The position numbers and the translations under genes are program-made. A stretch of 14,612 nucleotides of DNA from an uncultured Bacilli bacterium (GTDB lineage Bacteria > Bacillota_I > Bacilli_A > RF39 > UBA660): contig CAKPIH010000031.1 of assembly GCA_934162325.1 (NCBI GenBank), forward strand, positions 1-14,612, written 5' to 3'. Positions 1-5,686 of the stretch are shown in pieces. A model generated the notes under the pieces. It did no database searches. It worked only from the letters and a program-made list of their open reading frames with translations, and was not told the origin of the DNA. How positions within the stretch are numbered: the first letter of the stretch is position 1; each line of letters starts with the position of its first letter.

Positions 1-132
1 ATACCACCATTAAATGACAAAAAAGATAACAGTGATATATTATCACCATTATTAGAAAAATTAGGATATATCAAGAAAAGCGAAGAAACAGAAAAGAAAA
101 AAAGTATATTTGATTTCTTAAAATTTAAATAG
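1..132 (+). CDS. 3' end of an unrecognised protein (partial)
   Basis: Frame 1 is open from the first base to a TAG stop at 130-132, giving the last 43 residues of a protein whose start lies outside the window. The tail is lysine- and glutamate-rich and ends in a short hydrophobic/basic stretch (SIFDFLKFK). The stop codon sits inside the 5' arm of a hairpin terminator, which supports this being a real gene end. No family can be recognised from so short a tail. The + strand orientation matches every other gene here, so it may belong to the same element. Confidence 0.55.
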   Translation: MPPLNDKKDNSDILSPLLEKLGYIKKSEETEKKKSIFDFLKFK

Positions 133-153
133 TAAAAAAATTACTATTTTTTT
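127..153 (+). terminator. Rho-independent terminator
   Basis: A perfect 9-bp inverted repeat (AAATAGTAA at 127-135, TTACTATTT at 141-149) with a 5-nt loop runs into a T tract to 153. It overlaps the stop codon of the preceding partial gene. The stem is AT-only, so it relies on the T run. It separates the upstream gene from the DUF1292-like unit. Confidence 0.7.
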
Positions 154-155
154 AA

Positions 156-184
156 TTGCTAATATTAAAAAAATATAGTATAAT
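156..184 (+). promoter_or_regulatory. Sigma-A-type promoter for the 210-1801 unit
   Basis: A -35-like TTGCTA (156-161) and a perfect -10 TATAAT (179-184) are separated by 17 bp. The predicted transcription start, about 191, leaves a very short leader before the first gene. It lies immediately after the upstream terminator, as expected for an independent unit. Confidence 0.7.
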
Positions 185-209
185 TAATATAGAAAGGTAA
201 GTGATTAGT

Positions 210-452
210 GTGGAAAATCAAAGATTTAATATTGAAATAGATGGAGTAGATAAAGTAGCAGAAGTGCTAAAAGTATTAAGCATCGATGGAAAAGAGTATG
301 TAATATACTCAGTAGATAATGGAGATGATTCTTCTGATATATTTACTTCAGAAATAATAAAAGATGAAGAAGGTTATGATAAATTAATTGATATTGAAGA
401 TGAAAAAGCAAAACAAAATCTTTTAGAAATAATTAATGTAATATTTTCGTAA
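210..452 (+). CDS. DUF1292-like small acidic protein
   Basis: About 80 residues and strongly acidic. The pattern, an N-terminal beta-like stretch, then YVIYSVDN, an acidic DDSSDIF segment, SEII, and an acidic/hydrophobic helix ending NLLEIINVI, resembles the DUF1292 family common in Firmicutes; the function of that family is not known. There is no signal peptide or membrane segment, so it is probably cytoplasmic. The start is uncertain: GTG at 201 is only 3 nt from the AAAGG site at 193-197, while GTG at 210 is 12 nt away. I chose 210 because it gives the VENQRFNI start typical of the family, and spacings of about 11 nt recur elsewhere in this window. It is followed after 14 nt by the coiled-coil gene, probably in the same transcript. 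Confidence 0.75.
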   Translation: MENQRFNIEIDGVDKVAEVLKVLSIDGKEYVIYSVDNGDDSSDIFTSEIIKDEEGYDKLIDIEDEKAKQNLLEIINVIFS

Positions 453-466
453 GATAGGTGATAGTA

Positions 467-1801
467 ATGAATGAAAGAGAAGAACTACAAAGAGCTAGAG
501 AAGAACTAAAAAGCAGTATAAAAGTTGTACAAAAAAATTTAAAAATATTTGGTAAAGCAGTAGTTAGTAGTCAGAAAGCAGCTTTAAGAAATGTAGGTAA
601 TAATATAATAAATACCTATAAGCAATTACAAAGTGATATATATATTCATAAATTAAACAAAGAAATAGCTCGTTATCAAAAAGAAAGAGAAGCTGCTATT
701 AAAAGAGCAGAAGCCCTAGAAGAAGCAAATAGAAGAGCTAGAAATAGAGAAAATACAAGAGCATTAGAAGCAGAGGCAAGAAGAGTAAAAGCCCAAGAAA
801 GAGAAGAGAGAGAATTGAAATTTAAACGAAGTGTAAAGCAAAAGACTAATTCTTTAAAATCAAGAATAGGTAAAGTAAAAAATTCATTTTTAAAGACATT
901 GACTACTAAAAACATAGATTTAAAAATAAGAGAAGCTTTTGATAAAGTAGGAATATTTGGTTTAACAGCAGCAGGAGCAGGTTTATCAGTAGCTAATAAA
1001 AGTAAAGATAAAATAACTGACTTTACATCTACTCAAATAGCAAAATTAACTGAATATAGAATGAAAAAACAAGAAGAAAAACAAGAGAGAGCAAGACAAA
1101 ATGCTATTAAAAGAGCAGAAGCTCTAGAAGAAAAAAATAGAAGAGCTAGAAACAAAGAAAATACAGTAGCCTTAGAACAAGCTTTAAAATCAAAAGGCAA
1201 AGAAGAAGAGTTAGAACTTGATGAAGAAACTAGAAGAAATATAGAAAATACTGTAATGTCAGAAAAAGAAGATAAAAGAACATTGAAGTTTAAAGATGGA
1301 GTAAAACAAAAAGCCTCATCATTAAAGTCTAAACTAGCAAAAGTAAAAAATTCATTTTTAAAAACATTAACAACTAAAAATATAGATTTAAAATTAAGAG
1401 ATGCTTTTGATAAAGTAGGAATATTTGGTTTATCCGCAGCAGGAGTAGGATTGGCAGCAATTAATAATGGCAAAGAAAAAGTAACAGATTTAACATCTAC
1501 TCAAATAGCCAAATTAACGGAATATAGAATAAGAAAACAAGAAGAAAAACAAGAAAGAGATAGACAAAGTGCTATAAAAAAAGCTGAAGCATTAGAAGAA
1601 GCAAATATAAGAAGTAGAACTATGGATCATAAAAAAGGAATGATTGAAGCATTAACTGCCCAAGAAAGAACAGAATATGATTTTAAACATGAAGAAAACT
1701 TAATTCAAAAAGAACAATTAAAACAAGCACTATTAGCACAAAAAAATAGACTTTTAAATATTCAAAATGAAGAATTAGAAGCAAAACCAAAGTCAAGATA
1801 A
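467..1801 (+). CDS. Charged coiled-coil protein with a large internal duplication
   Basis: 444 residues, very rich in Lys, Glu, Arg, Gln and Ala, with long predicted coiled-coil stretches and no signal peptide. After a ~75-residue helical N-terminus there are two tandem copies of a repeat of about 136 and 156 residues (DNA 695-1102 and 1103-1570) and a partial third copy from 1571. Each full copy starts AIKRAEALEE, passes through a variable charged linker, then a conserved core (KVKNSFLKTLTTKNIDLK followed by AFDKVGIFGL and a Gly/Ala-rich AAGxGL segment), and ends TSTQIAKLTEYR-KQEEKQER. The Gly/Ala stretch could touch the membrane but is short. ATG 467 is preferred over GTG 458 because 456-460 reads as the Shine-Dalgarno AGGTG, 6 nt upstream. 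I do not recognise a family; a scaffold or filament role would be a guess. Confidence 0.8.
   Translation: MNEREELQRAREELKSSIKVVQKNLKIFGKAVVSSQKAALRNVGNNIINTYKQLQSDIYIHKLNKEIARYQKEREAAIKRAEALEEANRRARNRENTRALEAEARRVKAQEREERELKFKRSVKQKTNSLKSRIGKVKNSFLKTLTTKNIDLKIREAFDKVGIFGLTAAGAGLSVANKSKDKITDFTSTQIAKLTEYRMKKQEEKQERARQNAIKRAEALEEKNRRARNKENTVALEQALKSKGKEEELELDEETRRNIENTVMSEKEDKRTLKFKDGVKQKASSLKSKLAKVKNSFLKTLTTKNIDLKLRDAFDKVGIFGLSAAGVGLAAINNGKEKVTDLTSTQIAKLTEYRIRKQEEKQERDRQSAIKKAEALEEANIRSRTMDHKKGMIEALTAQERTEYDFKHEENLIQKEQLKQALLAQKNRLLNIQNEELEAKPKSR
695..1669 (+). repeat. Two and a partial tandem intragenic repeats
   Basis: The coding sequence contains a unit at 695-1102, a second at 1103-1570, and a partial third from 1571 to roughly 1669. 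The most conserved core lies at 872-985 in copy 1 and 1340-1453 in copy 2, where the encoded residues are nearly identical. Many of the base differences there are silent, which suggests selection on the protein rather than a very recent duplication. The charged linker of copy 2 is about 20 residues longer. Confidence 0.85.
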
Positions 1802-1815
1802 TCAAAACTATGTAA

Positions 1816-1842
1816 AGAAAAGTTAAAATAATTGACTTTTCT
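1816..1842 (+). terminator. Weak hairpin/terminator overlapping the next -35 box
   Basis: An 11-bp AT-rich stem (1816-1826 with 1832-1842, one G-U pair, 5-nt loop AATAA) follows the coiled-coil gene. Its 3' arm contains only a short T stretch, so termination may be inefficient. The same arm carries the TTGACT -35 element of the pilin promoter. Confidence 0.45.
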
Positions 1843-1860
1843 ATAAATATAGTGTATTAT
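1832..1860 (+). promoter_or_regulatory. Promoter of the pilin-like gene
   Basis: TTGACT (1832-1837) and TATTAT (1855-1860) are spaced by 17 bp, each one base off consensus. The predicted start near 1867 is followed by a near-ideal Shine-Dalgarno AAGGAGGG at 1873-1880, 6 nt before the ATG. Strong transcription and translation signals fit an abundant subunit. Confidence 0.8.
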
Positions 1861-1886
1861 ATAAGTATATTTAAGGAGGGAACTAT

Positions 1887-2210
1887 ATGTTTATGATAGA
1901 CATTTGTACAGATCCAGAATTCGCTCCAATATGGAACGTTGTTGGAACAGTAATCAATATTATTTGGATTGGTGTACCTATATTATTAATCGTATTAGGG
2001 TCAATTGATTTAGGTAAAGCAGTTATTTCAAGTAAGGAAGATGAAGTTAAAAAAGCAAAGAAATCACTTTTAAACAGATTTTTATATGCCGTACTTGTAT
2101 TCTGTGTAGTATGGATTGTTCAAATTGTTATGGGAGCAATTACAAAAATTGGTATTGAAGGTTCAGACACTAGTTCATGGGCTAAATGTTGGCAACAAAT
2201 AAAAAAATAA
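1887..2210 (+). CDS. VirB2-like pilin / two-helix membrane protein
   Basis: 107 residues with two hydrophobic helices at about 17-41 and 65-88, joined by a short charged loop (SSKEDEVKKAKK). This is the hairpin layout of VirB2/TrbC-type T4SS pilins, which assemble in the membrane into the conjugative channel or filament. No long cleavable signal peptide is seen; Cys7 and Cys101 lie outside the helices and could form a disulfide. The hairpin (VPxLLIVxGxxDxxKA, SSxED, LVF) clearly matches the C-terminal hairpin of the protein at 4547-5674, so the two are paralogous modules. The gene is monocistronic, with its own promoter, strong ribosome site and terminator, as expected for a major structural subunit. 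The family call rests on topology, paralogy and context, not on a search. Confidence 0.7.
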   Translation: MFMIDICTDPEFAPIWNVVGTVINIIWIGVPILLIVLGSIDLGKAVISSKEDEVKKAKKSLLNRFLYAVLVFCVVWIVQIVMGAITKIGIEGSDTSSWAKCWQQIKK

Positions 2211-2214
2211 CAAC

Positions 2215-2252
2215 ATATAAAAGAAATCATAAAAAAATGATTTCTTTTTTTG
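2215..2252 (+). terminator. Strong Rho-independent terminator, copy A
   Basis: A perfect 12-bp stem (AAAAGAAATCAT at 2219-2230, complement at 2237-2248) with a six-A loop and a T run to 2251. The 38 bp at 2215-2252 recur exactly at 4448-4485. It ends the pilin unit. Confidence 0.9.
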
Positions 2253-2256
2253 ACCC

Positions 2257-2285
2257 TTGACAATTGGCAATATTTGTCATATAAT
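2257..2285 (+). promoter_or_regulatory. Perfect consensus promoter with operator-like dyad
   Basis: TTGACA (2257-2262) and TATAAT (2280-2285), 17 bp apart, match the sigma-A consensus at all 12 positions. The spacer holds an inverted repeat, TGACAA (2258-2263) with TTGTCA (2274-2279), which overlaps the -35 box and abuts the -10 box. A smaller palindrome, ATTG-G-CAAT, sits at 2263-2271. So strong a promoter with a dyad across it suggests repressor control (inference). It drives the three-gene cassette at 2311-4446. Confidence 0.85.
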
Positions 2286-2310
2286 AACAACCATTGAAAG
2301 GGGATACTAA

Positions 2311-2907
2311 ATGTCTAAAAATCAAAAGTTCGAAGTAAAAATATATGAATTACTAGGAATTAAATTGTTTAAAAAAGCTGTATTTAAACTAGAAAAAATA
2401 ATTCATAGAAAAGATGGAAAGAAAAATATCAATTATCATATAAAAAATAGTAATGATATGGAATCTGTTGATAATTTCAAGAAATTTTTATATTACAATG
2501 GTGCAATTCATACAAAAAATCTAATATTTGATATACCAGTTATCATATTAATGATTGTGTTTAGATATAATTTAATTTTAATAGTTCCAATAATGTTATG
2601 GTTAATAAAAGATATTTATTGTATTATGTTACAAAGATATAATTGGTTAAAAATTAATTGTTTTGAAGAAAAATTACAGGTAAGAAAGAATAAAAGAATA
2701 GAAAGAAGAGTAGAAGAAATAGACAAAGAGAAAATCAAAGTAAATCTAGAACAAAAAGAAATTGATAAAAATGAATTAGTAGCAGAACTTGAAAAAATGA
2801 GAAATTATCTCATGAAAATAAAAAGTGAAAACAATGAATTACATATTGAAACATTTGATATAATAGAAATAGCTATGAATAAAAAAATAAAAAAGAAAGA
2901 AAAATAA
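2311..2907 (+). CDS. Two-helix membrane protein with C-terminal coiled coil
   Basis: 198 residues. A basic cytoplasmic N-terminus (YELLGIKLFKKAVFKLEKIIH) precedes two hydrophobic segments at about 71-84 and 87-105. The motif QRYNWLKI follows at about 108-115, and then a long Lys/Glu-rich coiled coil at about 118-172. The N-terminal LGIKxFKK and the QRYN motif after the hairpin faintly recall small CrtO-type (glycosyl-diaponeurosporenoate acyltransferase-like) membrane proteins. The match is weak, the coiled coil is not part of that family as I know it, and no carotenoid genes are nearby. The ribosome site is AAAGGGG at 2297-2303. First gene of the cassette, followed 18 nt later by the Gly-rich gene. 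Function unknown. Confidence 0.7.
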   Translation: MSKNQKFEVKIYELLGIKLFKKAVFKLEKIIHRKDGKKNINYHIKNSNDMESVDNFKKFLYYNGAIHTKNLIFDIPVIILMIVFRYNLILIVPIMLWLIKDIYCIMLQRYNWLKINCFEEKLQVRKNKRIERRVEEIDKEKIKVNLEQKEIDKNELVAELEKMRNYLMKIKSENNELHIETFDIIEIAMNKKIKKKEK

Positions 2908-2925
2908 AATTAGAGAGGTGAAAAA

Positions 2926-3414
2926 ATGGATAAAAGTGATATTATAAAGGGGTTATTATCAACAACAGCAGTTGGATTAGGGGGTTATACAGCAGGAGTT
3001 ACGACAACAGGGATAGGAGATGGTAATTTTTGGAAAGGGTCTTTAACACTTGGGTTAGTAAGTTCTGTAGTAGAAGGAACTTCAGGAGATTGTAGTGCAC
3101 CAGAACCAGATGTGATAGTAAGAACAGAGGATTGTAATGACTATGCTTTAACTGAAGAAAGAGCACAAATGATATATGATAAGTTACGTAATATAAATAA
3201 TAATGATGTAATGCCTGCCACATTATATACAGAAAGCCCAGAAGCAGCAGAAAAATTAATTAATATAATGAATTCATTTAGTACAAGGGAAGAGTTATAT
3301 ATATTCTTAACAGCTTTACAAAAAGTATTAGAAGAAATAATAGATGAAGAAAATAATTCAAAAGCTTCACCATCAATAGAAGAAGATCCTAAAGTTAAAA
3401 AATTAACAAAATAA
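2926..3414 (+). CDS. Unrecognised protein with Gly-rich N-terminus and helical C-terminus
   Basis: 162 residues. The first ~50 are small and hydrophobic, rich in Gly, Thr, Ser and Val (GLLSTTAVGLGGYTAGVTTTG), and could insert in or associate with a membrane. Residues ~75-145 look like a soluble acidic helical domain; the end is charged. The ribosome site GAGGTG at 2915-2920 is 5 nt before the ATG. It lies between the coiled-coil membrane gene and the HExxH gene, with gaps of 18 and 15 nt, so the three are probably co-transcribed. The short Gly-rich hydrophobic segment resembles those of some small membrane-active proteins, but nothing here shows toxicity. I do not recognise it. Confidence 0.7.
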   Translation: MDKSDIIKGLLSTTAVGLGGYTAGVTTTGIGDGNFWKGSLTLGLVSSVVEGTSGDCSAPEPDVIVRTEDCNDYALTEERAQMIYDKLRNINNNDVMPATLYTESPEAAEKLINIMNSFSTREELYIFLTALQKVLEEIIDEENNSKASPSIEEDPKVKKLTK

Positions 3415-3429
3415 ATACAAGGAGTTTTT

Positions 3430-4446
3430 ATGAATATCAATTATAAAGAGTTTTGTGAAAGTGTTTTTAATACTGAAGTAGAAAAAGAAAAATTAAATAA
3501 TGTAACATTAAAAGTTCTTCCAATAAGCATAATTAATTGTTCAGGATATATGATTCCAAATATAAAGAAATCGGAATATAAAATAATTATTAATGCTAGC
3601 AATTATTCCAAATTATCATTAGAAGATAAAAAATTTTATACATACATAACAATATGTCATGAAATTGAACATATTAAAGTTTTTGAAAGAACAAAGGATG
3701 AAAATTATTATGTATTTGAGCATTTTATGACATTAATAGAATATATATCATATTTGTATGATTATAACATATCATATGATGAAATGAATTTAGGAATCAT
3801 GACAAAAAAATCAATTCTTAATGAATTGAAAAGAAACTATAAGACATCAACAAATGAACTAAGAAGTTCACTTATAGGATACATGAAAGCAAATGATACT
3901 GTTAGACCTAAATCAAAGAAAAACACAGAACTAATTATAAAATCACTTATGTTTTTAAATGATAATATGCAAGTAAGTTATAATAAAAATGGAATAGCAG
4001 TAGATAAATTTGCATTTTATATGTCGAAAACAATTAAATATATTAATAAATATCCTAAAATCTTACAAGATTATAAAATATTATTAAATTTTTTTAATGT
4101 GAATGGTAGTTTAAAAGATGTATACGAATTATATACCCATATAACTGAAGAAAATAAAATATTTTATAACAATTTCATTATAAATTTATTATCAATAATA
4201 ATACCTAATGAAAAATTTACAAATTCATTATGTGATAAGAAGTTTAAGTCGTATTTAGAAGAATTAATAAATGCTTATAATGAAAAAGCAATATATTATT
4301 ATCAAAATCTCGACTTAGGAGCGGTATACATGGATGATAAAAAGAAATTATATGAAAATTTGAAAATTATATTATCAAAGATTAAAAAATTAAATGAATT
4401 ATCTGAAATTTGTAGTTTTAAAAGAACAACAGGAATGATTATATAA
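3430..4446 (+). CDS. HExxH-containing putative zinc metalloprotease-like protein
   Basis: 338 residues, rich in Lys, Asn, Tyr and Ile, without signal peptide or clear membrane segment. Residues 77-81 are HEIEH in a hydrophobic helix (TYITICHEIEHIKVFE), the HExxH zinc-binding signature of many metallopeptidases. Glu97 or Glu104 in the following helix (FEHFMTLIEYIS) could be the third ligand. The remaining ~230 residues are helical and match nothing I know. ImmA/IrrE-type proteases of conjugative elements also use HExxH to cleave repressors; a similar role is possible, but this protein is longer and otherwise unlike them. The ribosome site AAGGAG (3419-3424) is 5 nt before the ATG. Last gene of the cassette, ended by terminator copy B. 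The motif is seen; activity is inferred. Confidence 0.7.
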   Translation: MNINYKEFCESVFNTEVEKEKLNNVTLKVLPISIINCSGYMIPNIKKSEYKIIINASNYSKLSLEDKKFYTYITICHEIEHIKVFERTKDENYYVFEHFMTLIEYISYLYDYNISYDEMNLGIMTKKSILNELKRNYKTSTNELRSSLIGYMKANDTVRPKSKKNTELIIKSLMFLNDNMQVSYNKNGIAVDKFAFYMSKTIKYINKYPKILQDYKILLNFFNVNGSLKDVYELYTHITEENKIFYNNFIINLLSIIIPNEKFTNSLCDKKFKSYLEELINAYNEKAIYYYQNLDLGAVYMDDKKKLYENLKIILSKIKKLNELSEICSFKRTTGMII

Positions 4447-4447
4447 A

Positions 4448-4485
4448 ATATAAAAGAAATCATAAAAAAATGATTTCTTTTTTTG
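4448..4485 (+). terminator. Strong Rho-independent terminator, copy B
   Basis: Identical over 38 bp to the terminator at 2215-2252: stem 4452-4463 with 4470-4481, six-A loop and T run. It closes the HExxH-containing cassette and lies just upstream of the secretion operon promoter. Confidence 0.9.
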
Positions 4486-4493
4486 TTTTTCTA

Positions 4494-4502
4494 TGCTATA
4501 AT
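4494..4502 (+). promoter_or_regulatory. Extended -10 promoter of the secretion operon
   Basis: TGC-TATAAT at 4494-4502 is an extended -10 element. The position 17 bp upstream holds only a poor -35 (TTTCTT at 4474-4479, inside the terminator), so the TG extension probably carries recognition. The 10 bases ATGCTATAAT (4493-4502) recur at the coupling-protein promoter (12364-12373). Confidence 0.65.
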
Positions 4503-4546
4503 TTAATTAAAGTGAATTCTTATGTCTAACGAACGGAGTGAAGATT

Positions 4547-5674
4547 ATGAAAAAGAAAATATTATTAGCAATGGTAACTGTAATTAGTATGGTTTTATTT
4601 ATAGATAAAATAGAGGCAAGTACATTTCCAGAATTAACATGTATATATGATAAAACAGATAGTCAACCTGGAATAAAATTTACACAATCGAAAGATGGAA
4701 ATGCAAATTTATACATTGCACCAAGCAACGCAAGTAATATATCAAGAAGCACAAACTGGATATTTTTAAATAAAGATAAAATAGGCACTTCAATTTATGA
4801 AACTGGAAAAAATTATAATAAATGTCCTAGTTGCATTAAGTATAATAGTAAAGGTGGAAAAATTACGGATGATTGCAGTGAAACAGATGGTAAACTTATA
4901 GATAATCAAAATGAAATAGATGATAGCTATGTCTATAGAATTGTAGATATGTCTAGTGAAATAGTAATAAATGAAAAAAACCAAACAGATGATGAAATTT
5001 TGGATGGCAAATGGAAAGCAAAATGCACATATGGTAGTGATAATAATAAAATAGAAATATATTTTACAAATAGTGATTTTAAAATGTATGAAAATAATAT
5101 TGATATAACAAAAAGTGTAAAAATAGGCAAATTAACAATAGAAAATAAGATAACTATAGACAGATTGAATGAAGAATATGATAATTATTTAGGTGAAGAG
5201 CGTTGCTTAAGTGGAGTTTATAAAGTTGATACAAAATGCACAAGAGACTGCAGCAAAAAGAAAAATAGTAGATTATTTGCAACTACTTATAGTGACAAAA
5301 AAGCACAATCTGGTTCTTCTATTAAATATGATTTGATAGATACAAATTTTAACACAGAAAAAAATAATGATAGGAAAGAAAATATTAATGATTGTGAAGA
5401 TTTATTTGGAAAGGGAACTATAGACCTTATTAATGAAATTATGAAATGGATAAGAATTATGGTTCCGTTGTTATTAATAGTATTCGGAATACTTGATTTT
5501 TCAAAGGCGACATTCTCATCTGGTGAAGATAATATGAAGAAAATAAGGGAGAAGTTTTTTAGAAGAATAATAGCAGCAATATTAGTATTTCTTTCACCAA
5601 TATTTATTAAGCTAATATTAAAATTAGCAAATAGTGTATGGGGTTGGATTAGCCCAGAGACTTGTATAAGATAG
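4547..5674 (+). CDS. Secreted Cys-rich protein with C-terminal VirB2-like membrane hairpin
   Basis: 375 residues from ATG 4547. GGAG at 4535-4538 is the ribosome site 8 nt upstream, so the upstream GTG at 4538 belongs to it and is not the start. Residues 1-~24 are a signal peptide (MKKKILLAMVTVISMVLF, cleavage near EA-S). A ~260-residue hydrophilic ectodomain follows, with nine cysteines (including KCPSC and TKCTRDC), and a tenth near the C-terminus, suggesting disulfides outside the membrane. Two helices at about 298-320 and 339-361 flank a charged loop and share VPLLLIVFG, D, KA, SS, ED, KK and LVF with the pilin at 1887-2210. It is therefore a pilin-type hairpin carrying a large surface domain, perhaps a channel cap, tip or adhesin (inference). 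First gene of the operon, 12 nt before the VirB6-like gene. I do not recognise the ectodomain. Confidence 0.8.
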   Translation: MKKKILLAMVTVISMVLFIDKIEASTFPELTCIYDKTDSQPGIKFTQSKDGNANLYIAPSNASNISRSTNWIFLNKDKIGTSIYETGKNYNKCPSCIKYNSKGGKITDDCSETDGKLIDNQNEIDDSYVYRIVDMSSEIVINEKNQTDDEILDGKWKAKCTYGSDNNKIEIYFTNSDFKMYENNIDITKSVKIGKLTIENKITIDRLNEEYDNYLGEERCLSGVYKVDTKCTRDCSKKKNSRLFATTYSDKKAQSGSSIKYDLIDTNFNTEKNNDRKENINDCEDLFGKGTIDLINEIMKWIRIMVPLLLIVFGILDFSKATFSSGEDNMKKIREKFFRRIIAAILVFLSPIFIKLILKLANSVWGWISPETCIR

Positions 5675-5686
5675 AGAGGTGGGAAT

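Noticed and set aside
676..1473. Two open frames on the - strand opposite the coiled-coil gene
   Set aside because: They lie wholly inside the + strand gene, mirror its repeat (the same antisense peptide occurs twice) and have no independent ribosome site. They are shadows of Lys/Glu-rich codons.
2311..2907. Glycosyl-diaponeurosporenoate acyltransferase (CrtO)
   Set aside because: Only faint motif resemblance (LGIKxFKK, QRYN), an added coiled coil, and no carotenoid genes nearby; not enough to name the gene.
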